DNA of 64,000 nt from CAYJBH01 sp964370825 (lineage in GTDB: Bacteria; Bacillota; Clostridia; Oscillospirales; Ruminococcaceae), in contig CAYJKY010000003.1 of NCBI GenBank assembly GCA_964370825.1, forward strand, positions 48,037 through 112,036, in the 5' to 3' direction. The stretch's first letter is position 1. Each line of letters begins with the position of its first letter. The notes below the pieces were generated by a model. The model was not told the origin of the DNA, searched no databases, and saw nothing but the letters and a program-made list of their open reading frames with translations. A program made the translations under genes and the position numbers. Positions 1-9,180 of this stretch are shown in pieces.

Positions 1-294
1 ATCAGCACCATAGTAGTCGTATATTACATGTGCACAGCTATCAGCAATTCTGGATTCACCGACAAAGCCGTCCTTTGCGGCACCGCGCTCAAATTCGCTT
101 GCATGGTGGTCAAACCAAAGACCGCATCCCTTAACATAGGGAACATTTGCAAGGCAGTCATTCTCGCCAACCTCTACAAGACCATCCTGTAAATCCTTAG
201 GATGTACAAACAGGAAATCGTCAATCACACCTATATGCTTTAAAAGCACCCCACAGGCAAGCCCATCAAAATCAGAACGTGTCAACAGTCGCAT
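1..294 (-). CDS. DHH-type phosphoesterase-like protein, N-terminal part
   Basis: The reading frame runs off the left edge of the window; only the first 98 codons are present. The start ATG lies behind an AAGGAG ribosome site. The protein begins MRLLTRSDFDGLACGVLL and later has WFDHHASE. A DFDG element followed by a DHH triad is the metal-binding pattern of the DHH/exopolyphosphatase superfamily, whose members cleave phosphodiester or phosphoanhydride bonds. It follows the histidine kinase gene by 44 bases on the same strand and could be the last gene of that transcript. Specific substrate cannot be read from this fragment. Confidence 0.7.
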   Translation of the reverse strand, partial: MRLLTRSDFDGLACGVLLKHIGVIDDFLFVHPKDLQDGLVEVGENDCLANVPYVKGCGLWFDHHASEFERGAAKDGFVGESRIADSCAHVIYDYYGAD

Positions 295-338
295 ATTTAT
301 ATTCTCCTTAACTAAGTTACAATACTATTTTACAACCT

Positions 339-1763
339 TTATCTCATAATGTCAACAGTAATCCAAAATGTACTTCCTTTTCCGAGAGAAGAATCCACTC
401 CGAAGTTGTAACCGTGACGTACCAGCGATGATTTTACTATAGCAAGCCCAAGTCCACTTCCGCTTACACCGCGGTTATCTCTAACCCTGTAATATCTATC
501 AAATATAAAGTTGATATCCTCCTTGCTTATGCCTTTACCATGATCTTCAATAGAAATTTTAACAGAATTTGCCTGTGTAACACAGCTGACAAGCACCTTC
601 TTGTCCTCACCTACATGGGTAACCGCATTTTCTATTAAATTGTGCAATACACTATCCATCGAACGGCGATCGGCGTTAATATATACGGTATTATCCGGTA
701 TTCGCAGACTAACCGATACACCCCTAAGCTCGGCAATTTGTTGTTCACGCAGAACAACCGCTTTCACAAATTCATATAGATCGACGACTTCTCGCTCAAG
801 CGGAGCTTCGCCGCTGTTCTGCTTGGAAAGCTCCATAACATCACTAATAAATGCGGATAGACGATCTGTCTCATTAATAATTATGTCCAGCTGTTCGTTG
901 CGTTTTTCTTCATCATTTCCGGTGAAATCACGCATGGTTTCGGCGTAACCCTTAATGAGGGTGAGCGGCGTTCTCAGGTCATGTGAAATATTTCCTAAAA
1001 GTTCATCCTTTAATTTTGATGTTCTTCTAAGTTCGGTCGTCATTGCGGAAAAGTCATTTGAGAGGTTGCCGAACTCATCATCACGCTCAACGTCAAGCTC
1101 TATATCATAGTTGCCTGCCGCAACCTGTTTTGTGGCGACACAAAGTTTCGAGATAGGGGCAGTAAAAAACCCTGCAAAAATAAACGCAATTCCTGCCGCC
1201 AACGGAAGAATAATAGCAAGTGCTATAAATATTTGTCGGTTTATGACACCCCTGGCAACACCTATCTGTTCAAGGTCGGTGCTTACAAGCAACACCTGCC
1301 CGGTGTCCTCAATAAAATGTCCAAACACCCTTTGCTCGTCTCCCGAGCTGTCCTCCCGGTGTGTATCCTTGAAGGTAGCTTCATCCACGGCTCGCAACCT
1401 CATGGAAATAAGATTAGCCTCATCCATTATCTCGTTCCCCGGGGTGCCTGTATGAATTAAACATTGCGTACCAAGCCCGTCAGCAATCATAAGCGGTGCT
1501 AAAGTTTCGGCATCGGAAACCTCAATACAAACTCCGGTGGAGGCAAGTGTGGTAATAGTTTGAATTGTAGAAGCCAAATTTCCGTCCTTCAACGAAAGCT
1601 CAACATCATCAACAGCACGCTGCAACATAGTGTCGAGCGTAGTATTATACGCCGGCACCAACAATATGCTTTGAAGAAAGAAGGTAAAAACCACCACTCC
1701 AAAACAAATTATGGCCACAAATGCGGCAAGTCGATTTCTGATCCCCTTTAGTTTATCCAGCAT
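339..1763 (-). CDS. Two-component sensor histidine kinase
   Basis: Membrane-bound sensor kinase of 474 residues. There are two membrane segments, near residues 12-35 and 178-200, bounding an extracytoplasmic sensor region of about 140 residues. A HAMP linker follows (about 201-250), then a HisKA dimerisation domain with the phospho-accepting His261 in NISHDLRTPL. The C-terminal HATPase domain shows an N box (HNLIENAV), a G1 box (DHGKGI) and a G2 box (GSGLGLAIV). It lies five bases after the response regulator and is its obvious partner. The pair sits at the end of a run of nonulosonic-acid genes, so an envelope or surface-sugar signal is a reasonable but unproven input. Confidence 0.93.
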   Translation of the reverse strand: MLDKLKGIRNRLAAFVAIICFGVVVFTFFLQSILLVPAYNTTLDTMLQRAVDDVELSLKDGNLASTIQTITTLASTGVCIEVSDAETLAPLMIADGLGTQCLIHTGTPGNEIMDEANLISMRLRAVDEATFKDTHREDSSGDEQRVFGHFIEDTGQVLLVSTDLEQIGVARGVINRQIFIALAIILPLAAGIAFIFAGFFTAPISKLCVATKQVAAGNYDIELDVERDDEFGNLSNDFSAMTTELRRTSKLKDELLGNISHDLRTPLTLIKGYAETMRDFTGNDEEKRNEQLDIIINETDRLSAFISDVMELSKQNSGEAPLEREVVDLYEFVKAVVLREQQIAELRGVSVSLRIPDNTVYINADRRSMDSVLHNLIENAVTHVGEDKKVLVSCVTQANSVKISIEDHGKGISKEDINFIFDRYYRVRDNRGVSGSGLGLAIVKSSLVRHGYNFGVDSSLGKGSTFWITVDIMR

Positions 1764-1768
1764 AAACC

Positions 1769-2455
1769 CTATCTGCTTCGGTCAAAGCTAAACTTGTAAC
1801 CTATTCCCCATACCGTCTTTATGCAATCACGATAGACTCCAATATGTCCTCTTAGCATCTTGATATGAGTGTCTACCGTTCTGTCCTCACCGAGATAATC
1901 ATAGTTCCAAACAGCCGACAATATCTTTTCTCTCGAGAGAGCAACACCCTCATTTTCGGCAAAGTATAGCAACAGCTCAAACTCTTTAGGTGTAAGGTTT
2001 AGTATTGTCTCGCCAATTCTTGCCTCATGACTTTTTTCGTCGATAACAAGGTCACCAAATCTAAAGGCACGCTCGGAGGTCTCCTCGCTCGGCATGGTTC
2101 GAGACAAAACAGCCTTAATTCTTGCAGAGAGTTCACGCGGGCTAAACGGCTTTGTAACATAGTCGTCGGCACCCTGTTCAAGTCCGAATACTCTGTCGTT
2201 CTCCTCGCCCTTGGCGGTTAACATTATTATCGGCAGGCTGTATCCTCTACGGCGTATCTCGGTAAGTGCGGTGAAACCGTCGGTAAACGGCATCATAACA
2301 TCTAAAAGACAAAGGTCGAAATCCGTTCGCGAAAGTTTTTGAAGTGCCTCGTCGCCATCATACGCCACAGCACAGTCGTAGCCCGCAAACTCAAGATTTT
2401 GTCTTAACAATTCGCAGATTTGCTTTTCGTCGTCAACAATTAATATACTTGCCAT
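1769..2455 (-). CDS. OmpR/PhoB-family response regulator
   Basis: DNA-binding response regulator of 228 residues. The receiver domain (1-120) has the acidic pair D8-D9, phospho-acceptor D52 in LLDVMMP, T80 and K102. The C-terminal half is a winged helix of the OmpR type with the usual LTPKEFELL and RTVDTHI elements. Its ATG directly follows the stop codon of the CMP-sugar synthetase gene, with the ribosome site inside that gene's last codons, so the two are probably translationally coupled. The adjacent histidine kinase is the likely phosphodonor. The target genes are unknown; control of its own surface-sugar operon would be the first thing to test. Confidence 0.93.
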   Translation of the reverse strand: MASILIVDDEKQICELLRQNLEFAGYDCAVAYDGDEALQKLSRTDFDLCLLDVMMPFTDGFTALTEIRRRGYSLPIIMLTAKGEENDRVFGLEQGADDYVTKPFSPRELSARIKAVLSRTMPSEETSERAFRFGDLVIDEKSHEARIGETILNLTPKEFELLLYFAENEGVALSREKILSAVWNYDYLGEDRTVDTHIKMLRGHIGVYRDCIKTVWGIGYKFSFDRSR

Positions 2456-3238
2456 TTAACTCTCTCCCTTCATTTTTGAATACTCATATACTTCGCGATA
2501 TCCGTCATCTGTTTTGTACAGATGGCTTGCTATCGTCTGCATCATCTCGAAATCTTCCCTACTGTCGATGTCGAGAAACCCCGTGTCTCGCATCAATGAA
2601 ATACCACATACAGCATCCCAGATAAACATGCTAGTGTTATCCCTTGTAAAGTCGGCGTCAAATACGTAAATCGAGGCATTTAGGTCGTAGGTTTTTGGAA
2701 TTTGCTGTCTTGCAAAAAAATCACTTAGGTCAATCGCCTTGGAAGCACATCCGCCTTCATCCACAACCACCATATTATAATAGGGATTTCTGCGACTTTC
2801 CACCGCCGAAAATATGAGCTGCTTATCCGGCGATGTCAGCTTAACATTAAGCTGATTTTCGATATCTTCCACCCTTCGTAGTGGGCTGGTTATGTCAAGA
2901 TCGATATAATAGTCGTATTTTTTCGAAAACTTCGCCTCCATCTCCTTTATTGCATGTGTGTATACTGCAAGTTTCGGTGTAACACCGTCACATAATTCCT
3001 CCGGTCGGCGTATAATCTCCACACCGTTAAATCCGGAAACAACATCTTCGACAAGCTGTTCACTGTCGGTGGAAAGGCAGATATCTATATCATACTCAGC
3101 ATGCTTTTTTTTAAAAAGCTCGGCGGCCGAAACGCTGTAGTAAGAAAGTGGCACCCCAACAAAGGAGGCTAAATTTTTACCCGGAAATCCGGTGCTGCCT
3201 GCCCTGCCGCAGATAGAAAACAGTATACTTTTCATCAA
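2456..3238 (-). CDS. neuA: CMP-nonulosonate (acylneuraminate) cytidylyltransferase
   Basis: Activates a nine-carbon sugar acid (sialic, legionaminic or pseudaminic type) with CTP to give the CMP-sugar. The 260-residue protein opens with SICGRAGSTGFPGKN, a variant of the family's ARxGSKGxxxKN nucleotide-binding loop, and later has CLSTDSE and DLDITSPLR, which correspond to the conserved S/TDSE and D-x-TSPLR stretches. The start overlaps the stop of the upstream oxidoreductase by four bases, and the response regulator follows with no gap. The true substrate is uncertain: the LegF branch uses legionaminic acid, and the presence of LegG-, LegI- and LegB-like genes in the window favours that over Neu5Ac. 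Confidence 0.85.
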   Translation of the reverse strand: MMKSILFSICGRAGSTGFPGKNLASFVGVPLSYYSVSAAELFKKKHAEYDIDICLSTDSEQLVEDVVSGFNGVEIIRRPEELCDGVTPKLAVYTHAIKEMEAKFSKKYDYYIDLDITSPLRRVEDIENQLNVKLTSPDKQLIFSAVESRRNPYYNMVVVDEGGCASKAIDLSDFFARQQIPKTYDLNASIYVFDADFTRDNTSMFIWDAVCGISLMRDTGFLDIDSREDFEMMQTIASHLYKTDDGYREVYEYSKMKGES

Positions 3239-4137
3239 TCCTCCGATAGTACTAATCTTAGTGTTGATACGGCATTTTCGCCATCGTTTAGGCTCTTTTC
3301 ACCACTCGCCACCTCAAGATAATGCGCCATTTCTCTTAGGTATTTTGAGTTGCCGTCCTCCTTGCAGTCGATTGGCCCGAGGCTATAATGCTCTATCATG
3401 CCGGTGAGAAAATCAGCCTTTATTGGGCCTTTCTCACAGATCACCTCGCAGCTTCTGCTATAATTTTTCCCGAAATAATCCAGATGTAAGCTTATCGGTA
3501 TTCCGCCTGCGGTTGCAATATATATTGCATAATCCTCACTGCTAATTTCTAAGTCCGACACGTTTCCGCTGATTTGTTTTATCTGCTCCGGTTCGCCGAA
3601 AAGTGCCTTAAGATAATCCCATTCATGAATTAAATCAAGCTTTACTCCCCCACCCTGTTCCTTGATTGCCGAATAGCATTTTGTATAATCGGTGCCCGGA
3701 CGCCATGACGGAAGATAGCTGGAACATATCGCCCTAACCGCTAGGCATTTCTCTTCGGTTAATAGCTGTGAAAGCTTAACAAACAGGTTGGTGTGCCGGA
3801 GAGGTGCCGCAACATACACCGGTCTGCCGTCATCGAAAGGCAGTGTCATATCCTTTTGAAATATAGGTTTTTCGATAAAATAACTATCAACATATCCCAT
3901 AGTCTGCTCAATAGCATCACGGTGCAGATGGGTTGGGTTTGTTATAAAGCACAGCTCATACCTCCCTGTAATACCTTTCATGTCAAAATGTTGTTTAGAA
4001 ATTAAGTTACCAACATCTTCGGAAAGTTGTGTTTTTGAACTGCGAACAGCCTCCATCTCTATACCGGGACATAGCTGTTTTAAATTTTTTACATGCCTGC
4101 TTCCAATGCTTCCAAGTCCAACAAATAGCGCCCTCAA
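3235..4137 (-). CDS. Gfo/Idh/MocA-family NAD(P) oxidoreductase A
   Basis: Sugar oxidoreductase of 300 residues. The Rossmann dinucleotide loop is GLGSIGSRH at residues 7-15, and the family's catalytic EKP motif is present at 89-91 (FIEKPIF). The rest matches the alpha/beta domain that binds the sugar. It is fused by a four-base overlap to the cytidylyltransferase gene and separated by only four bases from a second Gfo/Idh gene. Such paired oxidoreductases are common in nonulosonate and surface-glycan clusters, where they oxidise or reduce a sugar ring position. The substrate is not identifiable from the sequence. Confidence 0.83.
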   Translation of the reverse strand: MRALFVGLGSIGSRHVKNLKQLCPGIEMEAVRSSKTQLSEDVGNLISKQHFDMKGITGRYELCFITNPTHLHRDAIEQTMGYVDSYFIEKPIFQKDMTLPFDDGRPVYVAAPLRHTNLFVKLSQLLTEEKCLAVRAICSSYLPSWRPGTDYTKCYSAIKEQGGGVKLDLIHEWDYLKALFGEPEQIKQISGNVSDLEISSEDYAIYIATAGGIPISLHLDYFGKNYSRSCEVICEKGPIKADFLTGMIEHYSLGPIDCKEDGNSKYLREMAHYLEVASGEKSLNDGENAVSTLRLVLSED

Positions 4138-4141
4138 CCTC

Positions 4142-5128
4142 TTAACTCCTCTCTATCTCTTCGATAAGGTTTAACACCTTAATATTATGCTCATAATCGT
4201 AGGTAGGTTTTTCTTCACCCCGCATTACCGCCAAAAAGTTTAACAGTTCATCTTTATAAGCCTCTTCCACAATATTGTCGGAATACCCCTCAACCCTTGT
4301 GGTTGTATCATAAAGTGATATATTCTGCTTTTCTTTTTTTTCTACATTATACTCGAATAGAGTTGTGGGACTTCCCTCCCAAAAGAGGTGTAATCCTTCG
4401 CCGAAAATTTCCAGTTCTCTCACCGGTTTTGGGGAAACAACATCGGTCAATAATACACCCATAGTACCGTTTTTATGTGTCAACATGGTGAAAACTGTAT
4501 CCATATATCCTATCTCAAGACTTGAAAGCCTTCGTTTGTTTACAGTGACTTTCTCTACATCACCAAACGTATCGGTAATCCAAGCAAGCTCGATGGCGAG
4601 GATTTCCCTAATACCGCTTGTCCTGTTGTCACCAACAAAAAAAGATTTATAACTCTCCCACGGATGCCAGTCCGGAAGGTACTGACCGATATGGTAGCTG
4701 TAGCTCACAGGCTTTGTAAATTCTTGACATAACTTTGTTATACGATTTATCTCCCTGCGGTATAGCATGGTGTTACTGTTAAACCATAGCGCACCGCTTT
4801 CGATCGACAATTTTCGCATTTCGGGGTAGCCATCTGCAGTAAGATTGAGTTCACTAAACACAGCAACCCCGGCACTTAGAAGTTGTTTTGTGATATCGGG
4901 GTGGGTAAGCGGTGAAGAACATATCAAAGCCGCATCAAATTTGTTCGACGCAATGGCCTCGGGTAGATTATCACACAGTTCAAACCCCATATCTACAGCT
5001 TGTTTTCGGCGCTCCTCATTGCTGTCTACAACATGCAATTTTATTTCGGGTGCGATTTCGGCAAGAAGTCTTGCCCTACGCCTACCCATTGAACCGAAAC
5101 CTATGAGCAAAAAGTTATTAAACGTCAT
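4142..5128 (-). CDS. Gfo/Idh/MocA-family oxidoreductase B, EKP motif altered
   Basis: Second sugar oxidoreductase of the cluster, 328 residues, with a Rossmann loop GFGSMGRRR at residues 10-18. The position where family members carry the catalytic EKP reads ELN (residues 93-95), so the lysine and proline are missing. This could mean a changed reaction, reliance on another residue, or a non-catalytic partner of the neighbouring oxidoreductase. Its start lies inside the last codons of the 2-epimerase gene and it is followed after four bases by oxidoreductase A. Co-translation with both neighbours is likely. Confidence 0.8.
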   Translation of the reverse strand: MTFNNFLLIGFGSMGRRRARLLAEIAPEIKLHVVDSNEERRKQAVDMGFELCDNLPEAIASNKFDAALICSSPLTHPDITKQLLSAGVAVFSELNLTADGYPEMRKLSIESGALWFNSNTMLYRREINRITKLCQEFTKPVSYSYHIGQYLPDWHPWESYKSFFVGDNRTSGIREILAIELAWITDTFGDVEKVTVNKRRLSSLEIGYMDTVFTMLTHKNGTMGVLLTDVVSPKPVRELEIFGEGLHLFWEGSPTTLFEYNVEKKEKQNISLYDTTTRVEGYSDNIVEEAYKDELLNFLAVMRGEEKPTYDYEHNIKVLNLIEEIERS

Positions 5129-6263
5129 AAAACTCCTTATTTTTCGGCAATCCTTCCGACAATAACCGCGCCGTTATACCTGCTATTTCATCGGCGGTAT
5201 TTTCCTTATAATATGGTGATGTCACCTTACTGCTCTTTTCTGCAAACTCCTTTGAAAGACATTCTGCAATTGCAGAGGAAATCTCCATCTCATCACAGCT
5301 ACAACAAAGAATGTTGTCTGGCATAATTCTACCGTTTTGCCTCTTTCCGATGTTTACCGTCGGAACACCAAAACTTGGGGTTTCACATACTCCACTGGAG
5401 GAATTGCCGACTACTGCCGAGGCTATCTTCATCGCCGACAGATATCGAAGTACACCCATGGATTTTATATAAAAGCGGTTTTCTTCGTCACAAAACTCGG
5501 TTAATATACGGTTAATTTCATCGCCTCCGCTATCACTGTTTGCACCGGTGACTACCATGGCTATATTATGAGTTTTAAGTGCATCGGTAAGTCGAGTGAC
5601 CTGCTCTGCCTCGGTAAGTGCCGACAGGGTTTCAGGGTGGTATGTTATCAGTAAAAAAGGACGATTAAGTTCAAATCCAAGTGAATTTGAAAGCTCTGTT
5701 ACCGACATAAGGTTGAGTTTTCGTATATTCTCATCCCCGAGTCCGCCCACAGAGTATATGCTGTGTGGTTGCTCTCCGAGTGCCATCAACCTTTGTGCAT
5801 ATTTTTCACAGGAGGGAAAGTGAACGGTGGAAAGCTTGGTTATACAGTGACGCAGGCTGTCGTCTATTGCTCCGCTTGTTACATCTCCGCCACTGATATG
5901 AAAAATCGGAATTTCCATAAATCTCGCCGCTGTCGCAACCGCAAACACCTCATACCGGTCACCGAGCAACAAAAGTCCATCCGGTCGATTAGCTGTAAAA
6001 CGATCTATAAACAGCTGCTGTGTGAGCGCAACTATCCTTGCAATTCCCTCTCTGTTTAACGGATATTTCATAATGTCTACAGTGTCATAATTATAACCGT
6101 CTGCCTCTATCTCCGCAGTAGTATTATCGGTTATATGGCTACCGGTAGCGACAATATTAATATCAAGCTCTCCGCTCTTAATAAATCTGTCTACAACAGG
6201 GCGAAGCAGTCCGTAGTCCGCCCTCGTAGTGGTTAGTATTGTAAGGCTCTTTTTCTCCTTCAA
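5118..6263 (-). CDS. neuC: Hydrolysing UDP-sugar 2-epimerase (NeuC/LegG type)
   Basis: Converts a UDP-N-acetyl hexosamine to the free 2-epimer (ManNAc type) with release of UDP, the step that commits sugars to sialic- or legionaminic-acid synthesis. The 381-residue protein has TTTRADYGLL near the N terminus, LLLGDRYEV, HISGGDVTSGAIDDSLRHC and the late GNSSSGVCETPSFGVPTVNIG, all hallmarks of the hydrolysing GT-B-fold epimerases. It overlaps the upstream transporter gene by four bases and the downstream oxidoreductase by 11. NeuC (UDP-GlcNAc) and LegG (UDP-bacillosamine) cannot be told apart with certainty here. Confidence 0.88.
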   Translation of the reverse strand: MKEKKSLTILTTTRADYGLLRPVVDRFIKSGELDINIVATGSHITDNTTAEIEADGYNYDTVDIMKYPLNREGIARIVALTQQLFIDRFTANRPDGLLLLGDRYEVFAVATAARFMEIPIFHISGGDVTSGAIDDSLRHCITKLSTVHFPSCEKYAQRLMALGEQPHSIYSVGGLGDENIRKLNLMSVTELSNSLGFELNRPFLLITYHPETLSALTEAEQVTRLTDALKTHNIAMVVTGANSDSGGDEINRILTEFCDEENRFYIKSMGVLRYLSAMKIASAVVGNSSSGVCETPSFGVPTVNIGKRQNGRIMPDNILCCSCDEMEISSAIAECLSKEFAEKSSKVTSPYYKENTADEIAGITARLLSEGLPKNKEFYDV

Positions 6264-7537
6264 ATCTGCTCCTTAGGTAGATATTTTCTTGCAATCATAA
6301 GCAGAACACCACCTATTGCAAAAAATAGTATAATGGATAGGATAGATATGGAGCTGCGGCCTGTAATGAAGTTTATTGCCGAGTAAAAAGCAGGTCCCAT
6401 AACAGCGGCAAATCTTCCGAAGATGTCGTAAAAACCAAAATACTCGGTTGATTTCTCCTTAGGAATTATTGCACCGAAGTAGGAACGTGAGAGCGCCTGT
6501 ATGCCGCCCTGTGCAGTACCTACTAAAAAAGCAAGTGCCCAAAAGATTGTAAGTGCCTGCTCGTTGGTGAAAAAGCCTTCCTCAACGCCGAAGCCCATTA
6601 AAAATCCGAGTATACATATTACGAAATAGATTGCTATCGCAAGTTGAATTATGTTAAGAGTACCAAAACGATATGCAAATTTGCTGAATAGTATTGCACA
6701 GGGAAAAGCTACCAGCTGTGTGACCAAAAGCGCTAGAATCATGCCCACCGAATCAAGCCCGAGCGATGCACCGTATGCAGTGGCAAGCTTTATTATGGTA
6801 CCCACACCGTCGATATAAAAGAAGTACGCGAGTATAAACAGTGCAATTCCGCGGTTTTTAAAGATGTCTGTAACAGTCTCTTTAAGCGATATAAAGGCAG
6901 GCTTAACAATGCTACCCTGCGGGCGTTCCTTGCCATAACTCTGCTTAAAGTCTCTCAATATCGGTATGGAAAAAACGCCCCACCATACAACGCAAAGCAT
7001 TATCGAGCCCTTTGTTGCGGTTACAACATCTACACCAAAGGATTCCCCGAAGGTGATAAAAATTATCGAGATTATGAAGGGGATGGTGCTTCCGCCTATA
7101 TACCCCATGGAATACCCCCATGAGGATACCTTATTCATTCGTTGTGGCGTAGTAATGTCGGTAAGCATACTGTCATAGAAGAGACATGAGCCACTAAATC
7201 CGATGTTAGAGAGTGCATATCCCACCAACAACAGCTGCCAGCTGTCGACTATCGCACAGATAGCAGTCGTGACAAGTCCAAGAATTAAAAACACTATAAA
7301 AAAGCGTTTTTTATAACCTTTAAAGTCACCAAACGCACCGAGTATCGGGGCAAGCACAGCAGAAACTGCAGTAGCTACCGAGGCGCCGACACCAAGCCAC
7401 ATGTCTCCGTTCCCATCCCCTACTACACCGGAAAAATAGATAGGAAATATTGCCGCCATCATTATCGTGGCGAATGAAGAGTTTGCCCAGTCATAGGTTA
7501 TCCAACTTTTTTCCAGCTTTGTAAACTTTTTTTCCAT
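6260..7537 (-). CDS. UMF1-type MFS transporter
   Basis: Integral membrane transporter of about 425 residues with some 12 hydrophobic helices. The N-terminal stretch with SWITYDWANSSFATIMMAAIFP is typical of the UMF1 (Atg22-like) branch of the major facilitator superfamily. I chose the ATG at 7537 because an AGGA sits just before it; the longer frame reaching 7585 has no ribosome site. It overlaps the 2-epimerase gene by four bases and is the first gene of the nonulosonate chain. The cargo is unknown; import or export of a sugar, peptide or metabolite linked to the pathway is possible. Confidence 0.8.
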   Translation of the reverse strand: MEKKFTKLEKSWITYDWANSSFATIMMAAIFPIYFSGVVGDGNGDMWLGVGASVATAVSAVLAPILGAFGDFKGYKKRFFIVFLILGLVTTAICAIVDSWQLLLVGYALSNIGFSGSCLFYDSMLTDITTPQRMNKVSSWGYSMGYIGGSTIPFIISIIFITFGESFGVDVVTATKGSIMLCVVWWGVFSIPILRDFKQSYGKERPQGSIVKPAFISLKETVTDIFKNRGIALFILAYFFYIDGVGTIIKLATAYGASLGLDSVGMILALLVTQLVAFPCAILFSKFAYRFGTLNIIQLAIAIYFVICILGFLMGFGVEEGFFTNEQALTIFWALAFLVGTAQGGIQALSRSYFGAIIPKEKSTEYFGFYDIFGRFAAVMGPAFYSAINFITGRSSISILSIILFFAIGGVLLMIARKYLPKEQI

Positions 7538-7727
7538 ACTCATCCTGTTTTCATTGATTGCTAAATCGGAGGTGTTGACAAACAAAGGTTTTGCAAAAAC
7601 AAGAGCAAAATTTTTGTCAGATTAAACAAAAAGCGCAAGCAATACTTTGTGTATTAACGAGCATTTTTGTGACATATGACGGAAATTTTGCCGTCGCTTT
7701 TTTGTAAAGCCGACTTTGTCAAAAGCT

Positions 7728-8489
7728 TCAAATTACAACCCCATCAAAATTATGCTCGAGATTATCTGCAATTTGTTTATCTTGAGTAACAGCCTTGTAG
7801 AACTCCTCTACAAGACACGCTGTTGATTCGACAGCACCGTCAAACATTTTTATTAGCATTTCGGATTCCTCTACAAAAAGTGGCTCTTTTTTTAACGTCA
7901 AGCCCGAAAACACTCCCTGCTTTTTCAGTATATTATCGGCAACACCTATAACAGACGGAAAGTCAAACAGCCTGTTAAAGTTTCGCATCTGTGAAAGGCA
8001 ACGCCTCACCTCGTCCGAGGTTATATTGTAAACCGCCGCTATAACGGCGTAATCCACCTTAGCCGGCAGATAGATGTAACGTTTGGGATACATTTCGTAC
8101 CTACGAATTATTACAAGGTCAAAATCCGATTCAAGGCTTGTATGCCTCGCCGAGTCGCCATCGGCAAATGCATTTACGTATGGGTGACAGGCACGGTCAA
8201 GACCATAGTGGCAAAGTGCACCGAGCACATATGCAAGAATTTGCGGGTTTTTTGCTACTTTTCGCTCAAGAATATTATCGAAAAATTTCCTTGCCGGCTC
8301 ATCATGTATACGCACTCCAAGTTCGGATACATCGTTTTTCTTAAACGGATTGTTGTAAAAAAGAAGATCCGGTCCCTGAGTGGCTAAATCAAAAAGTTCC
8401 TTGTTTTCGATTATGGTATGTCTGATAGCCTCACTAAGCCTGTCTGCCACAAGCTGACCAAATTTATAATGTGCCGCGATTGCCGGCAT
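7728..8489 (-). CDS. Zinc-dependent phospholipase C-like protein
   Basis: The 253-residue protein matches the zinc-dependent phospholipase C fold (PF00882). Histidines and acidic residues of the metal site are spread as in the family: an early AAHYKFG, then TQGPDLLFY, LGALCHYGLDRACHPY and HTSLESDFD. The ATG at 8489 is preferred because GGAGG precedes it by five bases. No signal peptide is visible, unlike secreted clostridial alpha-toxins, so it is more like the cytoplasmic PLC-like proteins common in Clostridia, whose role is not defined. It lies after the HAD phosphatase gene with a 21-base gap. Confidence 0.78.
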   Translation of the reverse strand: MPAIAAHYKFGQLVADRLSEAIRHTIIENKELFDLATQGPDLLFYNNPFKKNDVSELGVRIHDEPARKFFDNILERKVAKNPQILAYVLGALCHYGLDRACHPYVNAFADGDSARHTSLESDFDLVIIRRYEMYPKRYIYLPAKVDYAVIAAVYNITSDEVRRCLSQMRNFNRLFDFPSVIGVADNILKKQGVFSGLTLKKEPLFVEESEMLIKMFDGAVESTACLVEEFYKAVTQDKQIADNLEHNFDGVVI

Positions 8490-8510
8490 AACCACCTCCG
8501 TTATACGTAA

Positions 8511-9161
8511 TCATAACCGAATAATGTCATCATATGCTTTTCTGTAATCATCAATAAAAATATCGCTAATAGCTTTAATGGAATTCTCATGCTTTTTGGA
8601 GTGTTCATCGGCAACTCCTGCAAGCTTAAAGCCTGCTTTTTTTGCGGTCTCGGCGGCATATAATGAATCCTCAAACACCCATGTCGACGAGAGTTCGGTG
8701 CCGATGTGCTCCATTGCAAGCTCGTATACCTTTGGGCTTTTTTTGCCTACTCCAACCTCACCGCAACAAAAAATCTCACAAAAGTAGCCAAGCAGCCCAC
8801 AGCGCTCAAGAGCCGCCTTTGCAAGATATCTGTCGGTTAATGTGGCTACCGCCATTTTGACATTGTTTTCCTTAAGTTTTATCAGGAAATCCTCAACATA
8901 ATCCTTTGCAAGAACTTCGTGAAAAAACGCAGGTTCAACCAGAGAATTTGTAAAATCAACAAACTGCTGTAACGTATCGGTAACACCGTATTTAAGGCGT
9001 AAAACTTCTCCCATCTCCTGGATGGAAAGTGCATAGAAATCATTGGCATCGGGATTACTAATATTGTATCTGTGCATTATCTTTTCACCCATCGGTTTAA
9101 AATATTGCATAGAGTTTAGTAGTGTGCCATCCATGTCAAAAATTGCACCGGTTATCTTCAT
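8511..9161 (-). CDS. HAD-superfamily phosphatase (beta-phosphoglucomutase-like)
   Basis: Small-molecule phosphatase or mutase of 216 residues. Motif I is FDMDGTLLNS, with the nucleophile and acid/base aspartates two residues apart. Motif II is ATLTDR, the lysine of motif III is in GKKSPKVY, and motif IV is WVFEDSLYAAETAKKAG. The alpha-helical cap between motifs I and II places it in the subfamily I pyrophosphatase/beta-phosphoglucomutase group. It probably shares a transcript with the flavoprotein genes upstream and the PLC-like gene downstream. Substrate unknown. Confidence 0.85.
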   Translation of the reverse strand: MKITGAIFDMDGTLLNSMQYFKPMGEKIMHRYNISNPDANDFYALSIQEMGEVLRLKYGVTDTLQQFVDFTNSLVEPAFFHEVLAKDYVEDFLIKLKENNVKMAVATLTDRYLAKAALERCGLLGYFCEIFCCGEVGVGKKSPKVYELAMEHIGTELSSTWVFEDSLYAAETAKKAGFKLAGVADEHSKKHENSIKAISDIFIDDYRKAYDDIIRL

Positions 9162-9180
9162 TTTTATGCCATCCTTTTAT

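Noticed and set aside
7678..7694. GACGG-loop-CCGTC followed by a T run, looking like a plus-strand terminator.
   Set aside because: There is no plus-strand gene upstream, and on the minus strand no T run follows, so it has no clear role.
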